A DNA stretch of 64,000 nt, taken from positions 1-64,000 of the forward strand of contig NZ_JMJJ01000005.1 in NCBI RefSeq assembly GCF_000710035.2, in the 5' to 3' direction. The first letter of the stretch is position 1; the number at the start of each line of letters is the position of its first letter. The stretch comes from Pantoea ananatis LMG 2665. GTDB taxonomy: Bacteria; Pseudomonadota; Gammaproteobacteria; Enterobacterales; Enterobacteriaceae. The notes under the pieces are model-generated. The model ran no database searches, had not been told where the DNA came from, and saw only the letters and a program-made list of their open reading frames with translations. Positions 55,212 through 64,000 of the stretch are shown one piece after another. The position numbers and the translations under genes are program-made.

Positions 55212-55385
55212 ATGCAATCGATTATTATCACCCTGTTGCTGGTGATTATGCTGTTAGTAGGTGCGGCGCTTTATCTGTGGCGAAAACACGGCTGGCGGAA
55301 TAAAAAGCACCTGATCGTCATGCTGATCGTCCTGGCCGCTGCGGTACAGCTGGTGAACGTCAAGTTATTGATGACCGGGCATTAA
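55212..55385 (+). CDS. 57-residue two-span membrane protein
   Basis: ATG at 55212 opens 57 codons to TAA at 55385. It reads MQSIIITLLLVIMLLVGAAL, a basic turn WRKHGWRNKKH, then LIVMLIVLAAAVQLVNVKLL, so two transmembrane helices with a cytoplasmic basic loop are likely. The ribosome site is weak (GATGAT). It follows the yciI terminator and precedes yciY on the other strand. I do not recognise a family; codon use and clear topology support coding. Confidence 0.6.
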   Translation: MQSIIITLLLVIMLLVGAALYLWRKHGWRNKKHLIVMLIVLAAAVQLVNVKLLMTGH

Positions 55386-55414
55386 TGTCTCAGCCGCGCC
55401 GGGCGGCTGATCGA

Positions 55415-55588
55415 TTACAGATTTTGTGTGATAAACAGAATCGAACGACGCTGCTGCTGCGCCAGTTGATGACGAATTCCGTGAATCCGTTTATAGCGAC
55501 GTGACTGCCCCTCGAGCCAGCGTGAACGTCTGCGCTGTACCTGACGTAACATTCTCCAGCGGGCCACTTCGTTTCTGCTTCGTCTCAT
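55415..55588 (-). CDS. yciY: YciY-like small basic protein
   Basis: 57 residues from ATG at 55588 (AGAGGAAG upstream), the E. coli YciY length. It reads MRRSRNEVARWRMLRQ… RRRSRWLEGQSRR, matching YciY (RWRMQRQASRRKSRWLEGQS). Very basic; function unknown. It lies next to cls as in E. coli. The frame upstream of 55588 is not favoured. Confidence 0.88.
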   Translation of the reverse strand: MRRSRNEVARWRMLRQVQRRRSRWLEGQSRRYKRIHGIRHQLAQQQRRSILFITQNL

Positions 55589-55750
55589 CACTTCCTCTCT
55601 GGCATCAAACTCACGCGCACGCATTATAAAGATCTCTGAGCGAATGCCAAATCGGATCTCTCATCGAAACGCCGCTATTATTAAGGGTTTCGCTCCCCCT
55701 CATCTCCACGTAAACTTCTCTGACTCAAGCGCGAACAGGATGTCCACTTA

Positions 55751-57211
55751 ATGACCACGTTTTACACGCTTATCAGTTGGTTGCTGTTGTTTGGTTACTG
55801 GTTACTGATTGCCGGGATCACGCTGCGCATCCTGATGAAGCGACGGGCCGTTACCTCAGCGATGGCATGGCTGCTGATTATCTTTATTCTGCCGCTGGTT
55901 GGCATCATCGCGTACTTGTCCTTTGGCGAATTACATTTGGGTAAGCGCCGCGCTGAACGCGCACGTACCATGTGGCCTTCCACCGCTCGCTGGTTAAATG
56001 ATTTAAAGAAACGCAGCGAAATTTTTGCGACAGATTACAGCGACGTCGCACGATCGCTGTTTCAACTGTGCAACAACCGCCAGGGCATTGCGGGCGTAAA
56101 AGGCAATCAGTTGCAGCTTCTGACCAGCTCTGATGACGTCATGAAAGCCTTGATTCGCGATATCCAGCTGGCTCGCCACAATGTCGAGATGGTGTTCTAT
56201 ATCTGGAATCCGGGCGGTCTGGCGGATGAGGTCGCCGAGTCGTTAATGGCCGCGTCACGCCGCGGCGTTCACTGCCGCCTCATGCTGGATTCAGCGGGCA
56301 GCGTGGCGTTTTTCAGAAGCCCCTGGGTGGGCATGATGCGCAATGCAGGCATTGACGTCGTTGAGGCGCTCCAGGTGAGCCTGCTGCGCGTATTCTTGCG
56401 CCGTATGGACCTGCGTCAACATCGTAAAATGGTGCTGATCGACAACTATATTGCCTACACCGGCAGCATGAACCTGGTTGATCCGCGCTTTTTTAAACAA
56501 GAGGCCGGCGTAGGCCAGTGGGTTGACCTGATGGCGCGCATGGAAGGTCCGGTTTCCACCGCCATGGGAATTGTCTACAGCTGTGACTGGGAAATTGAGA
56601 CCGGTAAGCGTATTTTGCCGCCGCCGCCAGACCGCAATATCATGCCGTTTGAACAGGAAAGTGGGCACACGGTGCAGGTTATCGCCTCCGGTCCCGGTTT
56701 TCCGGAGGATTTGATTCATCAGGCCCTGCTCACGGCGGTGTATTCAGCGCGTGAGCAGCTTATCATGACCACGCCCTATCTGGTGCCGAGTGACGATCTG
56801 CTTCATGCCATTTGCACGGCGGCCATGCGGGGCGTTAACGTGAGTCTTGTGGTTCCCCTTCACAATGACTCTTTGCTGGTCGGCTGGGCCAGCCGCTCCT
56901 TCTTTGGCGAGCTGCTTGAGGCAGGAGTAAAAATCTACCAGTTTGAAGATGGCCTGCTGCATACCAAAAGCGTGCTGGTGGACGGTCAACTGAGCCTGGT
57001 GGGAACCGTTAACCTGGACATGCGTAGCCTGTGGCTGAATTTCGAAATTACCCTGGCTGTCGATGATGCCGGATTCGGCAGCGATTTGGCCTGCGTGCAG
57101 GATGACTATATTGCCCGTTCGCGTCTGCTCGATCCCAAACGCTGGGCAAAACGTGCCTGGTGGCAGCGGATTGTCGAACGACTGTTTTACTTCTTCAGCC
57201 CTTTACTGTAA
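55751..57211 (+). CDS. clsA: cardiolipin synthase A
   Basis: 486 residues, as in E. coli. Two N-terminal membrane spans (about 4–24 and 36–58), then two phospholipase-D domains with HKD motifs [18 protein letters not shown] (about 224) and [18 protein letters not shown] (about 404). It makes cardiolipin from two phosphatidylglycerols. Followed by yciU. Confidence 0.97.
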   Translation: MTTFYTLISWLLLFGYWLLIAGITLRILMKRRAVTSAMAWLLIIFILPLVGIIAYLSFGELHLGKRRAERARTMWPSTARWLNDLKKRSEIFATDYSDVARSLFQLCNNRQGIAGVKGNQLQLLTSSDDVMKALIRDIQLARHNVEMVFYIWNPGGLADEVAESLMAASRRGVHCRLMLDSAGSVAFFRSPWVGMMRNAGIDVVEALQVSLLRVFLRRMDLRQHRKMVLIDNYIAYTGSMNLVDPRFFKQEAGVGQWVDLMARMEGPVSTAMGIVYSCDWEIETGKRILPPPPDRNIMPFEQESGHTVQVIASGPGFPEDLIHQALLTAVYSAREQLIMTTPYLVPSDDLLHAICTAAMRGVNVSLVVPLHNDSLLVGWASRSFFGELLEAGVKIYQFEDGLLHTKSVLVDGQLSLVGTVNLDMRSLWLNFEITLAVDDAGFGSDLACVQDDYIARSRLLDPKRWAKRAWWQRIVERLFYFFSPLL

Positions 57212-57255
57212 AACGAGCGAAATTACGAACTGCCCTTAGATAAACGGGACTGAGC

Positions 57256-57579
57256 ATGGATCTGAATAACCGCCTGACAGAAGACGAAACGCTGGAACAG
57301 GCCTATGACATTTTTCTTGAACTGGCTGGCGATAATCTTGATCCGGCCGATATCATTCTTTTCAACCTGCAGTTTGAAGAGCGTGGTGGCGCAGAGCTGT
57401 TTGACCCTTCCGATGACTGGCAGGATCATGTGGATTTCGATTTGAATCCAGATTTTTTCTCAGAAGTGGTGATCGGTCTGGGCGAAGCGGATGGCGAACC
57501 TATTACTGATGTTTTTGCGCGCGTGCTGTTGTGTCGCGAAAAAGATCACAAGCTGTGCCATATTTTGTGGCGTGAATAG
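57256..57579 (+). CDS. yciU: YciU, DUF440 putative double-stranded DNA mimic
   Basis: 107 residues (E. coli 109), strongly acidic: [55 protein letters not shown]. Acidic surface residues in this fold resemble DNA phosphate, and a Haemophilus homologue binds HU. Convergent with oppF. Confidence 0.95.
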   Translation: MDLNNRLTEDETLEQAYDIFLELAGDNLDPADIILFNLQFEERGGAELFDPSDDWQDHVDFDLNPDFFSEVVIGLGEADGEPITDVFARVLLCREKDHKLCHILWRE

Positions 57580-57596
57580 CGTAACACCATGAATAT

Positions 57597-57626
57597 AAAG
57601 CCGGGCGATTGCCCGGCTTTTTGTTT
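57597..57626. terminator. terminator yciU / opp operon
   Basis: AAAGCCGGGC pairs with GCCCGGCTTT over 10 bases with a GATT loop, followed by T on the plus strand. Confidence 0.85.
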
Positions 57627-58627
57627 TACAGCGGATCCACCTTCAGGCAGGACACCGCATGGCGGAAACTGCCTTCAAGCAGCGGTCGGGTTTTCGCACA
57701 CTCAGGGCCGGCAATCGGACAGCGCGTCCGGAACACACAGCCGGAGGGCGGATTAATCGGTGAGGGTAATTCCCCTTCCAGGAGCTGGATTTGCTTATTC
57801 TTCTCCAGGTCCGGATCGGGAATCGGCACCGCCGACATCAGCGCTTTGGTATAGGGATGCTGCGGATTGGTATACACCTCGTCGTAGGTGCCCAGCTCCA
57901 CGGCGTGCCCCAGATACATCACCAGCACGCGGTCGGAAATGTGTTTAACCACCGCGAGGTCATGGGCGATAAAAATCAGCGACAGGCCCATTTCACGTTG
58001 CAGTTGCTGCAGCAAGTTCACGACCTGAGCCTGAATGGACACGTCCAGGGCCGACACCGGCTCGTCGCAGATAATCAGCTTAGGCTCAAGTATCAATGCG
58101 CGCGCAATACCGATACGCTGGCACTGTCCACCCGAGAACTCGTGTGGATAGCGGTTGATCAGGTTAGGCAGGAGCCCTACCTTCATCATCATGGTCTTGA
58201 CGCGATCTTTGACATCCTGACGCGACAGCTCCGGATGATAAGTGCGTAACGGCTCTGCAATGATGTCGCCGATTGTCATACGCGGATTCAGCGAGGCCAG
58301 CGGATCCTGGAAAATCATCTGGATATCGCTTCGCGCCTTACGCCACTCTTCTTCACTCTGCCCCAGCAGGTTACGCCCGAGCCATGAAACGCGGCCCTCG
58401 GTGGCTTTTACCAGGCCAATAATGGCCCGCGCCAGCGTAGACTTGCCGCAGCCGGATTCCCCGACGACGCCCAGGGTTTCACCTTCATACAGGCGCAGGC
58501 TGACACCGTCCACCGCCTTGAGAGATTTTGGCGGCTGCCAGAACCACTGCTTGCCATCCCTGATATCAAAATGGACTTTCAGATCGGCGATTTCGAGTAA
58601 CACTTTCTTTTCTGCCAGGCTGCTCAT
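57626..58627 (-). CDS. oppF: oligopeptide ABC transporter ATPase OppF
   Basis: 333 residues (E. coli 334). Walker [10 protein letters not shown], signature [15 protein letters not shown], Walker [14 protein letters not shown]; the C-terminal oligopeptide-transporter extension has Cys in [18 protein letters not shown]. Pairs with OppD at the cytoplasmic side. Start overlaps the oppD stop by ATGA. Confidence 0.97.
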   Translation of the reverse strand: MSSLAEKKVLLEIADLKVHFDIRDGKQWFWQPPKSLKAVDGVSLRLYEGETLGVVGESGCGKSTLARAIIGLVKATEGRVSWLGRNLLGQSEEEWRKARSDIQMIFQDPLASLNPRMTIGDIIAEPLRTYHPELSRQDVKDRVKTMMMKVGLLPNLINRYPHEFSGGQCQRIGIARALILEPKLIICDEPVSALDVSIQAQVVNLLQQLQREMGLSLIFIAHDLAVVKHISDRVLVMYLGHAVELGTYDEVYTNPQHPYTKALMSAVPIPDPDLEKNKQIQLLEGELPSPINPPSGCVFRTRCPIAGPECAKTRPLLEGSFRHAVSCLKVDPL

Positions 58628-59637
58628 ACGAGTTCCTCCACCGGCTTAAAGCAGGCGCGCAAACGCCCTTCTGCAAAAGGTAACAGCGGCGGTGCGTTGG
58701 AGCAGATATCCATGGCGTGAGGGCAGCGCGGCTGGAAAGGACAACCCTGCGGCAAACGCAGCAGGTTAGGCGGATTACCCGGTATCGTCGTCAGACTTTC
58801 CCCTTCCGCATCCAGTCTGGGTACAGCGTTCAGTAAACCAATAGAATAGGGATGTGCGGGCTGATAAAACACATCACGGGCGCGGCCATACTCCATGGTG
58901 CGTCCGGCATACATCACCAGAACTTTATCGCAAATGCCCGCAACCACACCCAAATCGTGGGTGATCATAATGATCGCGGTGTTAAACTCGCGCTTAAGCT
59001 CATTCAGCAAGGTCATGATCTGCGCCTGAACCGTGACGTCCAGTGCGGTTGTCGGCTCATCGGCAATCAGCAGCTTAGGCCGACACATCAGGGCCATCGC
59101 AATCATCACACGTTGACGCATCCCACCCGAAAACTCGTGGGGATACATTTTCATACGTTTACGCGCTTCCGGCATTTTAACCGCATCCAGCATTCTTACT
59201 GACTCTTCAAATGCCTGTGCATTGCTCATCCCTTTATGCAGCTTCAGCACTTCCATCAGTTGCTCGCCGACCCGCATATAGGGGTTCAGTGACGTCATGG
59301 GATCCTGGAAGATCATGGCGATTTGCTCGGCACGCAGTCGGTTCAGCTGTTTCTCGGGCAGATTCAGGATCTCTTTACCGTTGAATAACGCCGAACCACC
59401 GATGCGCCCGTTGCTGGCCAGCAGCCCCATTAACGCAAAGGCGGTCTGGGATTTACCCGAACCCGACTCGCCCACAATCCCTAAGGTTTCACCTGCCCGC
59501 AGTGAAAAGTTGAGATCGTTAACGGCGGTGACGTCACCGTCGTGCGTGCCAAAGGTTACGCGTAAATCTTTCACTTCAAGCAGCAGTTCGCTTCCCGCGC
59601 GCGCAGCCTGAGCAGGCTGAAATTCATGAATAGTCAT
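58624..59637 (-). CDS. oppD: oligopeptide ABC transporter ATPase OppD
   Basis: 337 residues (E. coli 337). Walker [10 protein letters not shown], signature [15 protein letters not shown], Walker [14 protein letters not shown]-terminal [17 protein letters not shown] may hold an Fe–S cluster as found in related proteins. 11 bases from oppC. Confidence 0.97.
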   Translation of the reverse strand: MTIHEFQPAQAARAGSELLLEVKDLRVTFGTHDGDVTAVNDLNFSLRAGETLGIVGESGSGKSQTAFALMGLLASNGRIGGSALFNGKEILNLPEKQLNRLRAEQIAMIFQDPMTSLNPYMRVGEQLMEVLKLHKGMSNAQAFEESVRMLDAVKMPEARKRMKMYPHEFSGGMRQRVMIAMALMCRPKLLIADEPTTALDVTVQAQIMTLLNELKREFNTAIIMITHDLGVVAGICDKVLVMYAGRTMEYGRARDVFYQPAHPYSIGLLNAVPRLDAEGESLTTIPGNPPNLLRLPQGCPFQPRCPHAMDICSNAPPLLPFAEGRLRACFKPVEELV

Positions 59638-59648
59638 CGGGAAACTCC

Positions 59649-60557
59649 TTAACGATCTTTGGGGTCGAGGGCATCACGCAGGCCATCGCCAATAAAGTTG
59701 AAACAAAACAAGGTGACGACCAGGAACGTCGCCGGAAACAGTAACAGCCACGGCGAGACTTCCATGGAGTTCGCACCATCGCTGAGCAGTGCGCCCCAGC
59801 TACTCAGTGGCTCCTGCGTTCCCAGCCCCAGAAAGCTCAGGAAAGATTCAAACAGAATCATACTGGGCACCAGCAGCGAAGCGTAAACCACCACGACGCC
59901 CAGAACGTTGGGGACGATATGGCGCGTCACAATTTTCCAGGTGGAAACACCGCCAACGTGTGCAGCTTCGATAAACTCTTTGCGCTTCAGGCTTAATGTC
60001 TGCCCGCGCACGATACGCGCCATGTCCAGCCAGGACACCATGCCGATAGCGGCAAAGATCAGCAGAATATTGCGGCCAAAGAAGGTCACCAGCAGGATAA
60101 CGAAGAACATAAACGGGAAGGAGTTAAGGATTTCCAGAATACGCATCATCACGGAATCGGTTTTCCCGCCCAGATAACCCGCGATTGAACCGTACAAGGT
60201 CCCCACGATCACGGCGATCAGCGCGGCAGCAATCCCGACCATCAGTGAAATGCGCCCGCCAATGGCTACGCGCACCAGCAAATCGCGCCCCGAGGAGTCG
60301 GTGCCAAACCAGTGTCCCGAGGTGGTATCGGGCGGTGATGACATCATTCCCCAGTCGGTATCGAAATAGGAGAATTGCGACAGCATAGGCGCGAAAATCA
60401 CAAACAGCGTGATAAGCATCAGCACCATCAAGCTGATTAATGCGGCGCGGTTATGAATGAAACGACGACGGGCATCCTGCCACAGGCTTCGCCCTTCGAC
60501 TTCCAGTTTTTCACTGAATGCATCAAGAGCTTCGCTATTTTTCTTACTTAACATCAT
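59649..60557 (-). CDS. oppC: oligopeptide ABC transporter permease OppC
   Basis: 302 residues, as in E. coli, same start [19 protein letters not shown]. Six membrane spans and the EAA loop [20 protein letters not shown]. The extended periplasmic part [14 protein letters not shown] is typical of the family. Confidence 0.97.
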   Translation of the reverse strand: MMLSKKNSEALDAFSEKLEVEGRSLWQDARRRFIHNRAALISLMVLMLITLFVIFAPMLSQFSYFDTDWGMMSSPPDTTSGHWFGTDSSGRDLLVRVAIGGRISLMVGIAAALIAVIVGTLYGSIAGYLGGKTDSVMMRILEILNSFPFMFFVILLVTFFGRNILLIFAAIGMVSWLDMARIVRGQTLSLKRKEFIEAAHVGGVSTWKIVTRHIVPNVLGVVVVYASLLVPSMILFESFLSFLGLGTQEPLSSWGALLSDGANSMEVSPWLLLFPATFLVVTLFCFNFIGDGLRDALDPKDR

Positions 60558-60571
60558 GGCGAACTCCAGAA

Positions 60572-61492
60572 TCAGTAGCGGATTTTCGGGTCGATAACGG
60601 CATACAGCACATCGACGATCGCATTAAACAGGATGGTCAACAGCCCCACCAGGATGGTCAGGCTCAGCACCAGTGAATAGTCACGGTTAAGTGCACCGTT
60701 CACGAACAGCTGACCAATACCCGGCAGTCCGTAAATCGACTCGATGACCATAGAACCGGTAATGATGCCCACAAAGGCCGGCCCCATATAGGAAATGACC
60801 GGCAGCAGCGCAGGCTTCAGTGCATGACGTAACACGATACGACGCAGCGGCAGCCCTTTCGCTCGCGCGGTACGGATAAAGTTGGAGTGCATAACTTCAA
60901 TCATCGAGCCGCGGGTGATGCGCGCAATACTGGCAATGTAGGCCAGTGAGAGCGCCACCATCGGCAGCAGCATGTAATTCCATTGACCGCCATTCCAGCC
61001 GCCACCCGGCAGCCACTTAAGCGTGATTGCGAACACCAGAACCAATAGCGGCGCTACCACAAAACTCGGTATCACCACGCCGGTCATTGCCACCCCCATC
61101 ACAACGTAATCCCACAGGCTGTTCTGCTTCAGCGCCGCGATAACGCCCGCCGTGACGCCCAGAACCACCGCCAGGATAAAGGCAGCAAGGCCGAGTTTGG
61201 CTGAAACCGGGAAGGCATGGCCGACCAGGTAATTGACCGAATAGTCTTTGTACTTGAACGAGGGCCCGAAATCGCCATGCGCCAGTTGAATCAGATAATC
61301 AACGTATTGCTTACCGATAGGATCGTTGAGGTGATATTTCGCCTCGATATTTGCCATGACCTCTGGCGACAGGGTGCGCTCGCTGGTAAAAGGGCTGCCG
61401 GGCGCCAGTCGCATCATAAAGAAGGAAATGGTAATCAGAACGAAAAGCGTCGGAATTGCTTCAAGCAACCGACGCAGAATGAATTTTAACAT
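60572..61492 (-). CDS. oppB: oligopeptide ABC transporter permease OppB
   Basis: 306 residues, as in E. coli. Six membrane spans, EAA loop FIRTARAKGLPLRRIVLRHA. First gene after the oppA–oppB intergenic hairpin. Confidence 0.97.
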   Translation of the reverse strand: MLKFILRRLLEAIPTLFVLITISFFMMRLAPGSPFTSERTLSPEVMANIEAKYHLNDPIGKQYVDYLIQLAHGDFGPSFKYKDYSVNYLVGHAFPVSAKLGLAAFILAVVLGVTAGVIAALKQNSLWDYVVMGVAMTGVVIPSFVVAPLLVLVFAITLKWLPGGGWNGGQWNYMLLPMVALSLAYIASIARITRGSMIEVMHSNFIRTARAKGLPLRRIVLRHALKPALLPVISYMGPAFVGIITGSMVIESIYGLPGIGQLFVNGALNRDYSLVLSLTILVGLLTILFNAIVDVLYAVIDPKIRY

Positions 61493-61529
61493 TGCCGTAC
61501 CTACCAGGCTGGTGCTTCACATTGCATTA

Positions 61530-61561
61530 AAAAAAGTACTGGCGGCGCGTAACGCGCCGCC
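61530..61561 (-). terminator. oppA–oppB intergenic terminator/attenuator
   Basis: GGCGGCGCG (61541–61549) and CGCGCCGCC (61553–61561) form a 9-base stem with a three-base loop; on the minus strand it is followed by a run of T. It should reduce read-through from oppA into oppBCDF so that binding protein exceeds transporter. Confidence 0.82.
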
Positions 61562-61579
61562 GCTGTTCTTGGTGTTTTA

Positions 61580-63220
61580 TTAGTGCTTGATGATGTACAG
61601 GTTTCTGTCTGCTACGTTATCCAGCGGATCCTTACCGGTATAACCGCCAACATAAGGTTTCACCAGGCGCGTGTTAACGTAGTAGTAAAGCGGCACGATC
61701 ACAGAGTCTTTATCCAGCTGCTGCTCTGCCTTCTCGTAATCAGCCGAACGCGCTTTATCATCTGTAGTGGCCAACGCATCTTTCATCAGCTTGTCGAAAG
61801 CTGGGCTCTTATAGTGCGCGGTATTGTTGCTGCTGTCAGACAGCATGGTATTCAGGAACGATGTCGGTTCGTTGTAGTCTGCACACCAGCCTGCACGCGC
61901 AACGTCAAAGTTGCCCTGGTGGCGGGTATCCAGGAAGGTTTTCCACTCCTGGTTCTCCAGCTTCACTTTCACACCCAGGTTTTTCGTCCAGATAGATGAC
62001 GCGGCAATGGCCAGTTTCTTATGCAGGTCAGAGGTGTTGTACAGCAGATTAAAGGTCAGCGGTTTTTCTGGCGTATAACCGGCTTCAGCCAGCAGCTTTT
62101 TCGCTTCGGCATTACGTTTTTCCTGTGACCAGGTAAACCACTCAGGCTTCACCAATTCCATTCCATCTGTCGCTGGCGGCGTGTAGCTGTAAGCCGGTTT
62201 CTGGCCCTGCGCCAGGACTTTGTCTACGATAATGTCGCGATCGATGCCGAGTTTAAGCGCAGCGCGAACGCGCGGATCGTTAAATGGCGCTTTCTGGTTG
62301 TTGATTTCGTAGTAGTAGGTACACAGATACGGGTCAACATGCAGCTCTTTACCGTTGTCACGCTGCAATTTTTTAAACAGCTCAATAGGCAGGTTGTTAT
62401 AGGTCATGTCACTGCCGTTATCAGAGAAGTAACGGTTTACATCGCTGACTTCCGACGAGATTGGCAGGAAAGTGACTTTGTTCAGCACGGTATGCGCGTT
62501 ATCCCAGTATTCAGGGTTACGCACAACGGTGATACGTTCGTTGATGACATGTGATTCCAACTTAAACGCACCGTTACCCACCCAGTTTTCTGGCTGAGTC
62601 CACTTGTCACCGAATTTTTCGATTGCAGCTTTATTAACTGGCGACATTGAGGGGTGAATGAGTAATTTATAGAAATAAGGCACCGGCTCGCTTAAGGTCA
62701 CTTGCAGTGTATGATCGTCAATCGCCTTTACGCCCAGGTCTGTAGGCGGCTTCTTGCCAGCGATAATATCATCAACGTTAGCCAGATGGCCGTATTGCAG
62801 ATAGCTGGCATAAGGCGATGCGGTTTTCGGATCGGCCAAACGCTCCCAGCTGTAGACGAAATCCTGAGCAGTGACAGGTTCACCATTTGACCATTTTGCA
62901 TTTTTACGCAAGTGGAAAGTCCAGACTTTAAAGTCTTTGTTATCCCAGCTTTCAGCCACACCAGGAATGGGATGACCATCCGTATCGCTGATGACCAGAC
63001 CTTCCAGCAGATCACGACTCACGTTAGATTCCGGAACGCCTTCGATTTTATGCGGATCCAGTGACTGAACCTCGCTACCGTTTCCTTTAACCAGCTCCTG
63101 CTTCGCGGCCAGTTCTACGCCGGCAGGTACTGTGGCTGCCATAACGCTGTTCGCTGCGAGCGCACTCATCGCTGCAAAGACGCTGGCAGCAATCAAGGTT
63201 TTTTTCGTGATGTTGTTCAT
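61580..63220 (-). CDS. oppA: oligopeptide-binding protein OppA
   Basis: 546 residues from ATG at 63220 (CTGGAG upstream); E. coli 543. Signal peptide of about 28 residues ending NSVMA. Binding-protein family 5 blocks: VQSLDPHKIEGVPESNVSRD, LLEGL, NAKWSNGEPVTAQDFVYSW. It captures peptides of 2–5 residues in the periplasm. A 27-codon upstream extension is the leader, not coding. Confidence 0.97.
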   Translation of the reverse strand: MNNITKKTLIAASVFAAMSALAANSVMAATVPAGVELAAKQELVKGNGSEVQSLDPHKIEGVPESNVSRDLLEGLVISDTDGHPIPGVAESWDNKDFKVWTFHLRKNAKWSNGEPVTAQDFVYSWERLADPKTASPYASYLQYGHLANVDDIIAGKKPPTDLGVKAIDDHTLQVTLSEPVPYFYKLLIHPSMSPVNKAAIEKFGDKWTQPENWVGNGAFKLESHVINERITVVRNPEYWDNAHTVLNKVTFLPISSEVSDVNRYFSDNGSDMTYNNLPIELFKKLQRDNGKELHVDPYLCTYYYEINNQKAPFNDPRVRAALKLGIDRDIIVDKVLAQGQKPAYSYTPPATDGMELVKPEWFTWSQEKRNAEAKKLLAEAGYTPEKPLTFNLLYNTSDLHKKLAIAASSIWTKNLGVKVKLENQEWKTFLDTRHQGNFDVARAGWCADYNEPTSFLNTMLSDSSNNTAHYKSPAFDKLMKDALATTDDKARSADYEKAEQQLDKDSVIVPLYYYVNTRLVKPYVGGYTGKDPLDNVADRNLYIIKH

Positions 63221-63377
63221 TCTTAACTCCAGTTTTTTATTTTCACTGAGGGTGTTTGCGACCTCAGCGTTCCCCGTATTCGGGTCCCCGGTGTTTGCCA
63301 CCTGGGGCGTATTGACCCTGTTGTGTGGTCTGCACGGCCACGCCCTTCCCGACTGTGCCGCCGGTTAAGCGCGTGAC

Positions 63378-64000
63378 TCAGTGTTTTTTAATGAAATAGT
63401 ATTTCAGGTCTGTCATGTCCTGCGGATCGTGGCCAGTAAAACCGCCAACCCAGGGTTTAACCAGCCGCACGCTGACGCGATAGTAAACTGGCACAATTGC
63501 TGAGTCTTTGTCGAGTTGTGTTTCTGCCTGCTGATACAATGATGCGCGGTCCGCTTCATTTTCAGCCGTTAATGTTGCGGCTAACAGACGGTCGTATTCC
63601 GCACTGTGGTAAAACGCGGTATTGGTCGACGACTGGCTCTGGAACATATTCAGGAATGTTGAGGGCTCATTGTAATCCGCACACCAGGTGGCGCGCACAA
63701 CGTCATATTGTGCCTGATGCCGGGTTTCCAGCAGGGTTTTCCATTCCTGATTCTGCAACGTAACCAGCGCGCCCAAATTGCGTTGCCACATGGACGCGGC
63801 GGCGATGGCCTGGGTTTTGTTTTGATCGGATGTGTTATAGAGCAGCGTAAAGCGCAGCGGATTTTTATCGTTGTAACCCGCCTCGGCCAGCAGTTTTTTC
63901 GCAGCCGCGTTTCGCTGCGGCTGTGTCCACGCCATCCAGTCTGGGGAAGATAACGCAGCGCCTGCGATGTAAGGCGGCGTAAAGCTGTAGGCCGGAATTT
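63378..64000 (-). CDS. second OppA-like peptide-binding protein, incomplete
   Basis: The frame is open from the window edge (64000) to the stop at 63378, giving the C-terminal 207 residues. It reads IPAYSFTPPYIAGAALSSPD, then ATWCADYNEPSTFLNMF and VRLVKPWVGGFTGHDPQD, clearly related to the neighbouring OppA by eye at roughly 60% identity. It is a tandem paralogue upstream of oppA on the same strand, separated by 157 bases. It may widen the peptide range for OppBCDF. The signal peptide is outside the window. Confidence 0.92.
   Translation of the reverse strand, partial: IPAYSFTPPYIAGAALSSPDWMAWTQPQRNAAAKKLLAEAGYNDKNPLRFTLLYNTSDQNKTQAIAAASMWQRNLGALVTLQNQEWKTLLETRHQAQYDVVRATWCADYNEPSTFLNMFQSQSSTNTAFYHSAEYDRLLAATLTAENEADRASLYQQAETQLDKDSAIVPVYYRVSVRLVKPWVGGFTGHDPQDMTDLKYYFIKKH

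Overview
The window is chromosomal DNA of an enteric gammaproteobacterium. From about 8.4 kb to the right end it follows the conserved rnb–pdeR–osmB–pyrF–lapAB–ribA–acnA–cysB–topA–sohB–btuR–rluB–trp–ompW–tonB–cls–opp order known from Escherichia coli, with very similar proteins. Several things argue against E. coli and its closest relatives: trpG and trpD are separate genes (fused in E. coli), there is an rpfF-type DSF synthase beside pdeR/rpfR, a CstA-family/YbdD pair lies after rnb, a CitMHS citrate transporter lies between btuR and rluB, and oppA has a second copy. I infer an Erwiniaceae-like organism (Pantoea/Erwinia) with moderate confidence; no rRNA or tRNA gene is present to test this.

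Layout. 1–7.4 kb is part of a lambdoid prophage read mainly on the minus strand. Going down the minus strand it has ninB, ninH, a small unknown gene, ninX, two nested Cys-rich genes, ybcO, rusA, an HNH endonuclease, a small gene, antiterminator Q, an accessory interval, then holin, endolysin, Rz/Rz1 and an incomplete KilA-N gene running off the left edge. No replication, repressor or integrase genes lie on its upstream (right) side; a start-less frame and non-coding DNA sit there, so that end looks deleted. 8.0–12.6 kb has a small membrane protein, a PTS EIICB permease and a YdeP-like molybdo-oxidoreductase. 12.7–21.7 kb has rnb, the CstA/YbdD pair, rpfR, convergent rpfF, a lone ribulose-phosphate epimerase and osmB. 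21.8–37.1 kb is core: yciH, pyrF, lapB, lapA, pgpB, ribA, acnA, three small genes with ymiA, cysB, topA, yciN, sohB, yciK and btuR. 37.2–41.8 kb is the most variable core-flanking part: the citrate transporter, rluB, an AT-rich 1.1-kb stretch and a serine-protease-like lipoprotein where E. coli has yciQ. 41.8–50.2 kb has yciO, rnm and the complete trp operon with operator, leader and attenuator. 50.2–64 kb has a BON lipoprotein, ompW, a YkgJ-type protein, yciC, yciB, yciA, tonB, yciI, two small genes including yciY, clsA, yciU and oppFDCBA with a second oppA cut by the window edge.

How the parts work together. RpfF should make a cis-2-unsaturated fatty acid and RpfR should sense it and change cyclic-di-GMP turnover. 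LapA and LapB tune LPS synthesis. The trp genes form one transcript under TrpR-type and attenuation control. OppA feeds OppBCDF. The prophage lysis cassette is complete in itself, and small accessory genes occupy the Q–holin interval, where lambdoid phages often carry lysogenic-conversion genes. CitM, CstA-like, PTS and YdeP genes are additions that vary between enteric genera.
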